Assembly (NCBI GenBank): GCA_007695125.1
Contig: REEJ01000185.1
Location: 1 to 58,837 of the forward strand
DNA from: Trueperaceae bacterium
Lineage (GTDB): Bacteria; Deinococcota; Deinococci; Deinococcales; Trueperaceae
Direction: 5' to 3'
DNA length: 58,837 nucleotides
Positions 45,836 to 54,346 of this stretch are shown here, piece after piece. Each line of letters opens with the position of its first letter. Positions within the stretch are counted from its first letter, which is position 1. Under the pieces are notes generated by a model. That model did no database searches, was not told where the DNA came from, and saw only the letters and a list, made by a program, of their open reading frames with translations. Made by a program: the position numbers and the translations under genes.

Positions 45836-46858
45836 ATGGTCATCGTCATGCAGAAGGGCGCCGCGCCCGAAGCGCGTGAGCGCGTCCTCAACGAGGTCGT
45901 CTCGCTCGGCTTCACCCCCCACGTGTCGGAGGGCGAGAGCCGCACGCTGATCGGCGCGATCGGCCCGGCGCCCACCGAAGAGCTGCGCGAGCACCTGCGC
46001 GCGCTGCCGGGCGTCGAGACCGTCGTGCGCATCACCAAGCCGTACAAGCTCGCGAGCCGGGAGTTCCGTCACGACGACAGCCGCGTGCTGATCGGCGACG
46101 TCGCCACCGGCGCCGGGGCGTTCGCGGTCGCGGCCGGGCCGTGCGGCGTCGAGAGCGCCGAGCAGCTGCGAGGCGCCACCGACATCGCCAGGCGCCACGG
46201 CGCGCGGGTGCTTCGCGGCGGCGCGTTCAAGCCGCGCACCAGCCCCTACTCGTTCCAGGGCCTGGGGGCGGAGGGGTTGGCGTTGCTCGCCGCGGAGCGC
46301 GAACGCACCGGCATGCCGATCGTCACCGAGGTCACGGCGCCGGACCTGGTCGAGACCGTGGCCGCGACGGCCGACATGTTGCAGATCGGCGCGCGCAACA
46401 GCCAGAACTTCGCGCTGCTGGCCGAGTGCGGCAAGGCGGGCAAGCCGGTCCTGTTCAAGCGCGGCCTGTCGACGTCGATCGCCGAGTTCCTGCAGGCGGC
46501 CGAGTACGTGCTGTCGCAGGGCAACCCCAACGTGGTCCTGTGCGAGCGCGGGATCCGGACCTTCGAGACCAGCACGCGCTTCACGCTCGACATCAGCGCG
46601 GTCGCCGTGCTGAAGGAGCTGTCGCACCTGCCGGTGTGGGTCGACCCGTCGCACGCGGCGGGCCGGCGTGCGCTGGTGCCGTCGCTGGCGCTGGCCGCCG
46701 TGGCCGCCGGTGCGGACGGCATCATCGTCGAGGTGCACCCGTCCCCCGAGACGGCGAAGTCCGATGCCGCGCAGCAGCTCGACGACGCCGAGTTCGACGC
46801 CCTCATGACGCGCGTCAGGGCCGTCGCGATCGCCGTCGGGAAGCAGATCGACGGCTGA
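45836..46858 (+). CDS. aroF: 3-deoxy-7-phosphoheptulonate synthase (DAHP synthase), with N-terminal regulatory domain
   Basis: A 340-residue DAHP synthase of the Thermotoga-like type, catalysing the first step of aromatic amino-acid synthesis from PEP and erythrose-4-phosphate. Residues 1-75 form the ferredoxin-like regulatory domain (MVIVMQKGAAPEARERVLNE). The TIM barrel has VAAGPCGVESAEQL, RGGAFKPRTSPYSFQGLGAE, LQIGARNSQNFALL, VLFKRGLSTSIAEFLQAAEY and VWVDPSHAAGRRALVPSLAL. The N-terminal domain in relatives mediates Tyr/Phe feedback inhibition. ATG 45836 has AGGAG about 9 nt upstream. It is followed after 1 nt by tyrA. Confidence 0.94.
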   Translation: MVIVMQKGAAPEARERVLNEVVSLGFTPHVSEGESRTLIGAIGPAPTEELREHLRALPGVETVVRITKPYKLASREFRHDDSRVLIGDVATGAGAFAVAAGPCGVESAEQLRGATDIARRHGARVLRGGAFKPRTSPYSFQGLGAEGLALLAAERERTGMPIVTEVTAPDLVETVAATADMLQIGARNSQNFALLAECGKAGKPVLFKRGLSTSIAEFLQAAEYVLSQGNPNVVLCERGIRTFETSTRFTLDISAVAVLKELSHLPVWVDPSHAAGRRALVPSLALAAVAAGADGIIVEVHPSPETAKSDAAQQLDDAEFDALMTRVRAVAIAVGKQIDG

Positions 46859-46859
46859 G

Positions 46860-47984
46860 GTGCAGCCCCTCGGCGCGAACGCGCGTCCGGCGCCGCTGAT
46901 CGGGACGGTGGTGCTGGCCGGGGTGGGGCTGATCGGCGGCTCGATCGGCTTGGGCCTCCATCAGCGCTTCCTGGCACGGCGCGTGATCGGTCTCGATCCC
47001 GATCCGACGGCGCTCGACGCCGCGCGCGGCATGGGCGTGATCGACGAGGCCAAGCTGGAGAGCGGGCCGTGGCTCGCCGAGGCCGACCTGGTGGTGCTGG
47101 CCACCCCGGTGCGCACGCTCGAGCGGCTGGCGCGCGAGCTCGCCCCCTTCCTGCGTCCGGACGCGGTCGTCACCGACGTCGGCAGCGTCAAGGCGCCGCT
47201 CGTGGCGGCGCTGAGCGACCTGCGGTTCGTCGGCGGCCACCCGATGGCGGGCTCGGAGCGCGATGGCGTGCTGAACGCCGACGCGGCGCTGCTCGAGAAC
47301 GCCGTGTGGGTCCTGACGCCAGGCGCGGCGACCGACCGTGCGGCGCTCCGTATGGTCAGCGCGCTCGTGACGGGCCTGGGGGCTCGGCCGATCGAGGTCG
47401 ACCCGCACCTGCACGACCGCCTGGTCGCGACGGTCTCGCACCTCCCCTACCTGGCAGCGGTCGCGTTGACGAAGGCGGTGGGCGAGGCCGACGAGCGCGA
47501 CCTGTTGGCGCTGCTCGCGGCCGGTGGCTTCCGCGACCTGACGCGGGTGGCGTCGGGCAGCCCGCGGATGAGCCGCGACATGGTGGTCGCCAACCGCGAG
47601 GCCGTGCGCGACGCGCTGGGGGCCTTCGCACGCCAACTCGACGCCGTCGTGGCGCTGCTCGACGACCCCGATGCGCTGTTGAGCGTCGCCGAGGCGGCGA
47701 AGCGGCAGCGCGACGCGCTGCCGATCGTGCGGCGCTCGCTGCTGCCGGCGCGTTACGAGGTCGTGATCGCGGTCCCCGATCGCCCGGGCGAGCTCATGCG
47801 CATCACCAGCGCGTTGGGCGCCGCCGACGTGAACATCAAGGACATCGAGGTCCTCGGCGTGCGCGAGTCGGGCGGCGCGATGCGGCTGGCCTTCGCGGAC
47901 GACGACGCGCTTACGCGCGGCACCGAGGCCCTGCGCGCGGCGGGCTACGAGGCGCGCGGGCGCAGCGGGTCGAACGGCGGCTGA
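46860..47984 (+). CDS. tyrA: Prephenate dehydrogenase with C-terminal ACT domain
   Basis: A 374-residue TyrA enzyme, NAD(P)-dependent oxidative decarboxylation of prephenate to 4-hydroxyphenylpyruvate for tyrosine. The Rossmann turn VVLAGVGLIGGSIGLGLHQR is at residue ~17. VVTDVGSVKAPLVAAL and VGGHPMAGSERDGVLNADAA (catalytic His) follow, then the helical dimer domain. Residues ~297-370 form an ACT domain (VIAVPDRPGELMRITSALGA) expected to bind tyrosine as feedback inhibitor. The GTG start lies 1 nt after the aroF stop, so the two form an operon. Confidence 0.94.
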   Translation: MQPLGANARPAPLIGTVVLAGVGLIGGSIGLGLHQRFLARRVIGLDPDPTALDAARGMGVIDEAKLESGPWLAEADLVVLATPVRTLERLARELAPFLRPDAVVTDVGSVKAPLVAALSDLRFVGGHPMAGSERDGVLNADAALLENAVWVLTPGAATDRAALRMVSALVTGLGARPIEVDPHLHDRLVATVSHLPYLAAVALTKAVGEADERDLLALLAAGGFRDLTRVASGSPRMSRDMVVANREAVRDALGAFARQLDAVVALLDDPDALLSVAEAAKRQRDALPIVRRSLLPARYEVVIAVPDRPGELMRITSALGAADVNIKDIEVLGVRESGGAMRLAFADDDALTRGTEALRAAGYEARGRSGSNGG

Positions 47985-47988
47985 GCGC

Positions 47989-48237
47989 GTGGGGCCACGC
48001 GCTGCGCTGTTCGACCTGGCGGTGGCGCGGGCCGACGCCTACGCCCGCCGCGCCCGGGTGCCGCGCTCGGGCGACGCCGCGGCGATCGCGCGGGCGCTGG
48101 AGGTGTGGCACCTGAAGACGCGCTTCGCGGGGCGCGTGCCGCTGGACGGTGTCGCCGCGGCGCTGGCGCTGCGGCCCGAGGGTGATGGCTGGGTCTGGTC
48201 GGGCGGCGAGGAGGGCGGCTGGGTGCGCGCGGCGTGA
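47989..48237 (+). CDS. Small hypothetical protein downstream of tyrA
   Basis: An 82-residue ORF with GTG start 4 nt after the tyrA stop. Nearly all third positions are G or C, as in real genes here. The protein is Ala/Arg-rich with a Trp-rich acidic end (GDGWVWSGGEEGGWVRAA). No domain recognised. It is probably translated with aroF-tyrA, but nothing indicates a role in aromatic synthesis. Confidence 0.6.
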   Translation: MGPRAALFDLAVARADAYARRARVPRSGDAAAIARALEVWHLKTRFAGRVPLDGVAAALALRPEGDGWVWSGGEEGGWVRAA

Positions 48238-48289
48238 CCCGCTCTGGCGTCGTGCGCGCCGGAGCACGGGCATCGACGACGGCGCCTGA

Positions 48290-49243
48290 TCAGCGCGCCG
48301 CGACCTGCGCGCGCTGGTAGGTGCGCCACACCCGAGCGCCGAGCCTGCCGTAGAACGGCGTGAGCGTCGTCCAGTTGAGGACGACGTCGCGGGCGCCGCG
48401 CTCACGGTGCCAGGCGAGCCCGGCGCGCACCAGCTGGAGGCCGAGCCCGCGCCCCCGCACGTCCGGGTCGACACCGAGCGGGCCGAGGCCGGCGGCAGGG
48501 CCGGGGAGCGCTTCGTGCCACGTGAGGCTGGGACCGAGGAGGGCGTCGTCGCTGCGGAAGGCGGCGGCGAAGCCCAGCGTGCGGCCGGTCGCGTCCTGCA
48601 GCGTCAGCACGGCGACGCCGGCCGCGGCGTACGCGCGCACCTCGTCGTGCCAGCGACCGGGGAAGTGCCGCTCGACGAAGGCGAGCGCCGCGGGGCCGTC
48701 GTCGACCACCCGCAGGTCGTCGTCGCTCGGAGGCTCGAGCTCGACGCTGCGGAGGTCGACGAGAACGTCGTGCTCGACCGCGCCCGGCACGGCACCGGCG
48801 CGCAGCACGAAACGCCACGAGGCGTCGTCGACGTCCACGGGGACGCCCGGGAGGAGGTGGTCGGGATCGGCCCCCAGGCACACGGTCGCACGACCGCGCT
48901 CGGCGAGCCCGGCCAGCGCCGCGTCCCAGAGCGCGCGGCCGATCCCACGGCCGCGGGCCTCCGCGGCGACGGCCAGCAGCGACACATGGCCGCTCGACGG
49001 ATCCGACCAGGCGCGGTTCGGGGCGCGCGCGAGGACGGCGCCGAGCAGCCGTCCGCCGTCGTCGCGAGCCGCCAGGCACAGCCCGGGATCGGTGTCCGGG
49101 GAGCGCCACCACTGATCGAGCGCGCGCGCCGTCAACGGGTAGCGCTCGCCGAGGCGGCCGCTGGCCGCGGGGGCGTCGTTCCAGATGGTGGCGAGCGCGG
49201 CCAGGTCGGCCTGGCTCAGCGCCGCGACGCTCGGGCGCGTCAC
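48290..49243 (-). CDS. Tandem GNAT-domain N-acetyltransferase
   Basis: A 317-residue protein with two GNAT folds. The first has its acetyl-CoA motif at LLAVAAEARGRGIGRALWDA (residue ~95); the second has LGPLGVDPDVRGRGLGLQLV near residue 260. Double-GNAT proteins include mycothiol synthase-like and aminoglycoside-type enzymes, but the substrate is not predictable. The GTG start overlaps the gntR stop by 4 nt, so it is cotranscribed with the regulator and may modify an amino sugar or peptide in the same pathway. That link is an inference. Confidence 0.82.
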   Translation of the reverse strand: MTRPSVAALSQADLAALATIWNDAPAASGRLGERYPLTARALDQWWRSPDTDPGLCLAARDDGGRLLGAVLARAPNRAWSDPSSGHVSLLAVAAEARGRGIGRALWDAALAGLAERGRATVCLGADPDHLLPGVPVDVDDASWRFVLRAGAVPGAVEHDVLVDLRSVELEPPSDDDLRVVDDGPAALAFVERHFPGRWHDEVRAYAAAGVAVLTLQDATGRTLGFAAAFRSDDALLGPSLTWHEALPGPAAGLGPLGVDPDVRGRGLGLQLVRAGLAWHRERGARDVVLNWTTLTPFYGRLGARVWRTYQRAQVAAR

Positions 49244-50055
49244 GAGCGTTCGGGGGCGCGCAGGTCGAGCGCGAGGGAGTAGCGATCGCCGCGGTAGGCG
49301 GAGCGGACGTACTCGAACGGGGCGTCGTCGGCGTCGAACGTGACGCGCTCGAGCGCCAGCACGGGGTCGAAGCGGCCGATCTCGAGCAAGCGCCGCTCGG
49401 AGCGCGACGGCAGGCGGGCCGTGATCGTCTGGCGTGCGCGCTGCGGCGCGACGCCGAACAGCGCCTCCACGGCGGCGTAGAGGCTCTGGAAGCGCTCGAG
49501 GTCGGCGCTGCCGAGGCCGAGCATGGAGGGGCGCAGGTAGGCGGTCTGCAGGGCCAGGGGCGCGCCGTCGGCGGTGCGGACACGGCTGATGCGCCGCACG
49601 GTGGTCCCCTCGGTGCAGCCGAGCGCCGCCGCGACCTCGCTCTCGGCCGCGACCTCGGCGATCTCGAGCAGGCGGCTGCCGGGCTGGAAGCCGAGCAGGC
49701 GCGCCTCGTCGGTGAAGCCGACCACCCGGTCGACGGTCTGCTCGAGCCGGCGGGAGCGGACGTACGTGCCGCTGCCACGGCGCTGCTCGACCAGGCCGTC
49801 GCGCACCACCTCTTCGAAGGCGCGTCGCACGGTCATGCGCGACAGCCCCAGCGCCGCGGCCAGGTCGCGCTCGCTCGGCAACGCCTGTCCAGCCGGCCAG
49901 GCGCCGGTCTCGATGGCGTCGACGAGGTGGGCGTGCAGTTGCAGGTAGGCGGGGGTCGGGAGGCCCTTGTCGATCGGCCAGCGCCGCCCCACGTCGCTGT
50001 TCGCTCCGCCGGCGGTGCGCGGACTCGATCCTCGCGTGGTCTGGGGGGACGCCAC
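49240..50055 (-). CDS. GntR-family (HutC subfamily) regulator, NagR/DasR-like
   Basis: A 271-residue repressor. The N-terminal winged helix has PAYLQLHAHLVDAIETGAWP, PSERDLAAALGLSRMTVRRA (recognition helix) and GLVEQRRGSGTYVRS. The C-terminal UTRA ligand domain has EVAAALGCTEGTTVRRISRV, LALQTAYLRPSMLG and ALERVTFDADDAPFEYVRSA. In NagR and DasR this domain binds GlcNAc-6-P or GlcN-6-P. TAGACCAC half-sites matching that subfamily's operator lie in both flanking promoters, supporting autoregulation and control of the divergent importer. GTG start with AAGGGAG upstream. Confidence 0.9.
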   Translation of the reverse strand: MASPQTTRGSSPRTAGGANSDVGRRWPIDKGLPTPAYLQLHAHLVDAIETGAWPAGQALPSERDLAAALGLSRMTVRRAFEEVVRDGLVEQRRGSGTYVRSRRLEQTVDRVVGFTDEARLLGFQPGSRLLEIAEVAAESEVAAALGCTEGTTVRRISRVRTADGAPLALQTAYLRPSMLGLGSADLERFQSLYAAVEALFGVAPQRARQTITARLPSRSERRLLEIGRFDPVLALERVTFDADDAPFEYVRSAYRGDRYSLALDLRAPERS

Positions 50056-50115
50056 TGTGCTCCCTTGCTCGCTAGGCCACGCGGCAGTGGCGTGGCGCGT
50101 GCGCTTGACGCGTCA

Positions 50116-50145
50116 CATATACCATTGCTAGACCACGTATCGCAA
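50116..50145 (-). promoter_or_regulatory. gntR promoter with embedded operator half-site
   Basis: Minus strand: -35 TTGCGA (50145-50140), 18-nt spacer, -10 TATATG (50121-50116). The spacer holds GTGGTCTAG, the complement of CTAGACCAC (50128-50136), matching the right half of the NagR/DasR operator TGGTCTAGACCA. Confidence 0.6.
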
Positions 50146-50251
50146 GCCTGACGGCGCACCCGCTTACGTCGCGCATGCGTGCACAACGCCACGTCACGAC
50201 TTCGACACGCTCCGCATGAAAGGAATCGTGGCGCAGCACACGGTCCCCTCA

Positions 50252-50280
50252 CGCGCTGTGGTCTGATGGTGGTCTATACT
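50252..50280 (+). promoter_or_regulatory. Importer promoter with two GTGGTCT operator repeats
   Basis: -10 TATACT (50275-50280) lies 26 nt before the ATG. Directly upstream are two GTGGTCT copies (50258-50264 and 50269-50275), 11 bp apart, filling the space between -10 and a weak -35. Repressor bound here would block RNA polymerase. Confidence 0.6.
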
Positions 50281-50306
50281 TGCGCTCACGACCCAAGGAG
50301 GTCAGA

Positions 50307-52088
50307 ATGCACCGATCACGAGGCACGACGCTGCTCGCCCTGGCGTTGGCGCTGGCGCTGTCGATCAGCTCCATCGCCGTCGCCCAGACCAAGACCGTCG
50401 GGTACCCAGGGCTCGGGCTCGAGCCCGGCACGCCCGGCGGGACCCTCACGCTCGCCCTCGGCGACTCGCCGCCGCGCTTCTTCTACTACGGCGAGATCAG
50501 CCAGCCCATCCAGTTGCTGTCGCAGCAGATGTTCGACAGCCTGGTCGAGTACGACCTCGAGACCTACGACCTGATCCCAGCCCTGGCCGAGTCGTGGGAC
50601 GTCAGCGACGACGGCACGGTCTACACGTTCAACCTGCGCCAAGGCGTGACCTGGCACGACGGTGAGCCCTTCACCGCCGACGACGTGGTCTTCACCTACG
50701 AGCAGATCATCACCAACCCCGAGGCGCGAGCCGGCGACGCCGCCCAGTTCACTTACACGGTGGACGGCGAGACTCGTCAGGTCACCTTCGAGGCGCTCGA
50801 CGAGCACACCGTGCGCATGACGCTGCCGGCCCCCTCGCCGGTGTTCTTGCTCCAGCAGCGCTTCTTCATCATGCCCAAGCACGCGCTCCTGCCGTTCAGC
50901 GTCGAGGGCGGCGCCGAGCCCGCCGAGATCAACGACGCCTGGCCCACCTCGGTGTCGCCGAGCACGGTCGTCGGTACCGGCCCGTTCCGCCTCTCCGCCT
51001 ACGTCCCCGGCCAGCTCGTGCGCCTCGAGCGCAACCCGGACTACTGGAAGGCCGACGAGGCCGGCACGCCGCTGCCGTACTTCGAGCGCCTCGAGTTCCT
51101 GATCGTGCAGGGCACCGAGGCCCAGACGGCCCAGTTCCTGGCCGGCAACATCGACCAGCTCAACATCTCGGGCGCGCAGTTCCCCGACTTCAAGAGCCGC
51201 GAGCTCGCCGGCGCCGGCTTCAGCGTCATCGAGTCGCCCGCGCTGTTCGGCTCGCCGCCGCACCTGGCCTTCAACTTCAACGCCGCCGACAGCGACCTCG
51301 CCGAGCTCTTCTCGAACGCCGAGTTCCGCCGCGCGATGGAGTTCGCCGTCGACCGCGAGCGCGTCATCGAAGACGTCTACAACGGCCTCGCCGAGCTCCC
51401 CGGCACGCCGACCGCGCCCGTGAACGCCGCTTTCTATGAAGACACCACGGGCCTGTTCAACATGTACGACCTGTCGGCCGCCGCCGCCGCTCTCGACGCG
51501 CTCGGCCTGGTCGACACCAACAACAACGGCGTGCGCAACATCAGCGCCTCGCGCGAGCTCGAGTTCACGCTCACCTACGGCAACGACTCGGCCGTGTTCA
51601 CCGACATCGCGACCATCATCCAGAACGACTTCGCCGAGATCGGCGTGCGCGTGAACCTGCAGGGCATCCAGGCCAGCCAGCTCCTCGGCACCGGCCTCTC
51701 GGGCGACTACGAGGCCATCGTCGTGGCCCTCGGCAACCTGCCCGACCCCGAGCTTCGCAAGCCGATCTGGCAGCCCGGCGGCTCGCTGTACTACTGGCAC
51801 CGCGCCACCCAGCCCGCCAGCCCCGGCGAGGCGCCGAACTTCGACGCCATGGAGCCCTGGGAAGTCCGGATCTGGGAGATCTTCGACGCCAACAGCACCG
51901 AGATGGACGCCGCGCTGCGCGCCGAGCGCTACCGCGAGTGGCAGCGCCTCAACGCCGAGTACGCGCCGGTGATCATGATCGCCAAGCCCGGCAACGTCGC
52001 CGCGGTGTACGACACCGTCGACAACTTCGTCTACAGCCTGGGCGTCATCCCCGGCTACAACCCCGTCCCCTTCTACTTCCGCCGCTGA
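50307..52088 (+). CDS. Opp/Dpp-family ABC transporter substrate-binding protein
   Basis: A 593-residue periplasmic receptor of the SBP_bac_5 family. It has a Sec signal peptide without a lipobox Cys (LLALALALALSISSIAVAQT). Family blocks are LSQQMFDSLVEYDLETYDLI, SWDVSDDGTVYTFNLRQGVT, WHDGEPFTADDVVFTYEQI and later FRRAMEFAVDRERVIEDVYN. This fold binds peptides in Opp/Dpp but oligosaccharides in several thermophile relatives. Given the nagZ, nagK and GntR neighbours, the ligand may be a muropeptide or chito-oligosaccharide. AAGGAGG lies 5 nt upstream of the ATG. A strong hairpin follows the gene. Confidence 0.9.
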   Translation: MHRSRGTTLLALALALALSISSIAVAQTKTVGYPGLGLEPGTPGGTLTLALGDSPPRFFYYGEISQPIQLLSQQMFDSLVEYDLETYDLIPALAESWDVSDDGTVYTFNLRQGVTWHDGEPFTADDVVFTYEQIITNPEARAGDAAQFTYTVDGETRQVTFEALDEHTVRMTLPAPSPVFLLQQRFFIMPKHALLPFSVEGGAEPAEINDAWPTSVSPSTVVGTGPFRLSAYVPGQLVRLERNPDYWKADEAGTPLPYFERLEFLIVQGTEAQTAQFLAGNIDQLNISGAQFPDFKSRELAGAGFSVIESPALFGSPPHLAFNFNAADSDLAELFSNAEFRRAMEFAVDRERVIEDVYNGLAELPGTPTAPVNAAFYEDTTGLFNMYDLSAAAAALDALGLVDTNNNGVRNISASRELEFTLTYGNDSAVFTDIATIIQNDFAEIGVRVNLQGIQASQLLGTGLSGDYEAIVVALGNLPDPELRKPIWQPGGSLYYWHRATQPASPGEAPNFDAMEPWEVRIWEIFDANSTEMDAALRAERYREWQRLNAEYAPVIMIAKPGNVAAVYDTVDNFVYSLGVIPGYNPVPFYFRR

Positions 52089-52104
52089 ACCACTGAACAC
52101 CCAA

Positions 52105-52130
52105 GGTGTTGGGGGCTCGCCCCCAACACC
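52105..52130 (+). terminator. Hairpin after the substrate-binding protein gene
   Basis: A perfect 11-bp stem GGTGTTGGGGG/CCCCCAACACC (52105-52115 with 52120-52130) with a 4-nt loop, between the binding-protein and permease genes. It lacks a T-run, so partial termination or mRNA 3' protection is more likely than complete stop. Confidence 0.7.
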
Positions 52131-52198
52131 CCCTATCTGACCACCACGTATCCCCACACGCGCCGCGCTCGCGGCCCCACACCCAGGCGAGGTCCCCC

Positions 52199-53170
52199 GT
52201 GCTCGTCTTCTTCACACGGCGCATCCTGCTCTTCTTCCCGACGCTGCTGCTGGTGTCGTTCATCAGCTTCTTCATCATCCAGCTGCAGCCGGGCTCGTTC
52301 ACCGATCGCTACCTCGAGGACCCGCGCTTCTCGCCCGAGGCCGTGGAGCGCCTCACGGCGCAGCTCGGCCTCGACCGGCCGGCCATCGAGCAGTACGGTC
52401 GCTGGGTCTGGGGCATCGTCACCAGGCTCGACTTCGGCTTCTCGTTCTTCGCCAACCGGCCCGTCAGCACCATGATCGGGGAGCGGCTGGCGTGGACGGT
52501 GGTGATCGCCGTCGTGACGCTCGGCTTCGCCTGGCTCGTGGCGGTGCCGCTCGGCATCTACACCGCGCTCAAACGCAACGGCTTCACCGACGCCGTCGCC
52601 AGCTTCGTCGGCTACGTCGGCCTGGCCGTCCCCGACTTCCTGGTGGCGCTGCTGCTGGTGGCGCTGGTGCTGGCGTACGGCGGCACCAACGTCGGCGGGC
52701 TGTTCAGTCCGCGCTTCATCGGTGAGCCGTGGACCTGGGCGAAGTTCGTCGACCTGCTCAACCACCTGTGGATCCCGGTGCTGGCGATCGGCACCGCCGG
52801 CATCGCCACGATCATGCGCCAGATGCGCGCCAACTTGCTCGACGTGCTGCACGCCGACTACGTCCGCACCGCGCGCGCCAAGGGCGTCTCCGAGCGCAAC
52901 GTCATCAACCGCCACGCCGTGCGCACCGCCATCAACCCGCTGGTGTCGATGGCGGGCCTGCAGCTCCCCGAGCTGATCAACGGCACCATCATCGCCTCGA
53001 TCGTGCTCAACCTCCCCACCATCGGACCGCTGCTGTACGACAGCCTGCTCGCCAAGGACCAGTACGTCGCGATGACGTTGTTGCTGTTCGCCAGCCTGCT
53101 GCTGATGATCGGCAACCTCCTCGCCGACCTGGCGCTCGCCTGGGTCGACCCGCGGATCCGCTATGGCTGA
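52199..53170 (+). CDS. Opp/Dpp-type ABC transporter permease (DppB-like)
   Basis: A 323-residue inner-membrane permease with about six helices. The N-terminal helix (RILLFFPTLLLVSFISFFII) is followed by a periplasmic region with PEAVERLTAQLGLDRPAIEQ, then the cytoplasmic EAA-like loop DYVRTARAKGVSERNVINRH and the late block LQLPELINGTIIASIVLNLP. The GTG at 52199 gives the family-typical start just before the first helix; the upstream frame would cross the hairpin. It overlaps the next permease by 8 nt. Confidence 0.9.
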   Translation: MLVFFTRRILLFFPTLLLVSFISFFIIQLQPGSFTDRYLEDPRFSPEAVERLTAQLGLDRPAIEQYGRWVWGIVTRLDFGFSFFANRPVSTMIGERLAWTVVIAVVTLGFAWLVAVPLGIYTALKRNGFTDAVASFVGYVGLAVPDFLVALLLVALVLAYGGTNVGGLFSPRFIGEPWTWAKFVDLLNHLWIPVLAIGTAGIATIMRQMRANLLDVLHADYVRTARAKGVSERNVINRHAVRTAINPLVSMAGLQLPELINGTIIASIVLNLPTIGPLLYDSLLAKDQYVAMTLLLFASLLLMIGNLLADLALAWVDPRIRYG

Positions 53171-54305
53171 GGCGACCCGCATGCACGAGACCGCGGGCGA
53201 GGCCGGCGGCCTGGCGGCCGACGCACGCGCCCAGGCCGGAGCGAAGCCACCCAACAAGGCCTGGCGGCGCTTCACGGCCAACAAGATGGGGCTCGTCGGC
53301 GCGGTCGTGCTGATCGCGCTGTACCTGATGGCGCTCTTCGCGCCGTTCCTCGCGCCCTACGGCATCACCGTGCAGCACCGCGGCGACGTCTACCGCCCGC
53401 CGCAGCCCATCCGCGTCGTGCACGAGGGGCAGCTCACACGGCCCTTCGTCTACCCGCTCACCCAGGACCGTGACCCGGTCACCCGGCAGCGCTTCTACGC
53501 CGAGGTGACCGACGCGCCGGAGCCCATCCGCCTGTTCGTGCGCAGCGACCCGTACCGGCTGCTGGGCATGATCCGAACCGACGTCCACCTGTTCGGCGTC
53601 GCCGAGGGGCGCGTGTTCCTGCTCGGCACCGACCGCTTCGGTCGCGACCTGCTGTCGCGGATCATCGTCGGCTCGCAGGTATCGCTCACGGTCGGGCTGA
53701 TCGGCATCCTGATCTCGTTCAGCATCGGCATCGTCGTCGGCGGCATCTCGGGGTACTACGCCGGCCGCGTCGACAACGTGATCCAGCGCCTGCTGGAGGT
53801 GCTGCTGTCGTTCCCGCGCCTACCGCTGCTGCTGGCGCTGGCGACGATCATCCCGGCCACCTGGCCGTCCACGTACGTGTACATGGGCATCGTCACCGTG
53901 CTCGCCCTGATCGGCTGGGCCGGCCTGGCACGCGTGGTGCGTGGCCAGGTCCTGGCGACGCGCGAGGTCGAGTACGTGCAGGCGGCGCAGGCGCTCGGTG
54001 CGCGCGACATGCGCGTGATCCTGCGGCACGTGCTCCCGAACATCACGTCGTACCTCGTCATCGCCGCCACCCTGGCGCTGCCGTCGTACATCCTGGGCGA
54101 GAGCGCGCTGTCGTTCCTCGGGCTCGGCATCAAGGAGCCGATGACCTCGTGGGGGCTGCTGCTCAAGGACGCGCAGTCGTTCGAGGCGCTGTCGCTCTAC
54201 CCCTGGCTGCTCTTGCCCGGAGCGCTGATCGTGCTCTCGGTGCTCGCGTTCAACTTCGTGGGCGACGCGCTCCGCGACGCGCTCGACGTCAAGAGTCGCG
54301 GCTGA
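53163..54305 (+). CDS. Opp/Dpp-type ABC transporter permease (DppC-like)
   Basis: A 380-residue permease. It has an OppC-like N-terminal helix (KMGLVGAVVLIALYLMALFA) and a periplasmic loop of about 110 residues, longer than in E. coli DppC but common in this phylum. The GTDRFGRDLLSRIIVGSQVS motif and EAA loop EVEYVQAAQALGARDMRVIL follow, and YILGESALSFLGLGIKEPMT ends the core. The partner DppB-like gene overlaps it. No ATP-binding subunits are encoded nearby; the next gene is nagZ, 41 nt downstream. Confidence 0.9.
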   Translation: MAEATRMHETAGEAGGLAADARAQAGAKPPNKAWRRFTANKMGLVGAVVLIALYLMALFAPFLAPYGITVQHRGDVYRPPQPIRVVHEGQLTRPFVYPLTQDRDPVTRQRFYAEVTDAPEPIRLFVRSDPYRLLGMIRTDVHLFGVAEGRVFLLGTDRFGRDLLSRIIVGSQVSLTVGLIGILISFSIGIVVGGISGYYAGRVDNVIQRLLEVLLSFPRLPLLLALATIIPATWPSTYVYMGIVTVLALIGWAGLARVVRGQVLATREVEYVQAAQALGARDMRVILRHVLPNITSYLVIAATLALPSYILGESALSFLGLGIKEPMTSWGLLLKDAQSFEALSLYPWLLLPGALIVLSVLAFNFVGDALRDALDVKSRG

Positions 54306-54346
54306 GGCCGCCCGGCCAGGCGCTCGATCCCCGCGGGAGGGGCCCC

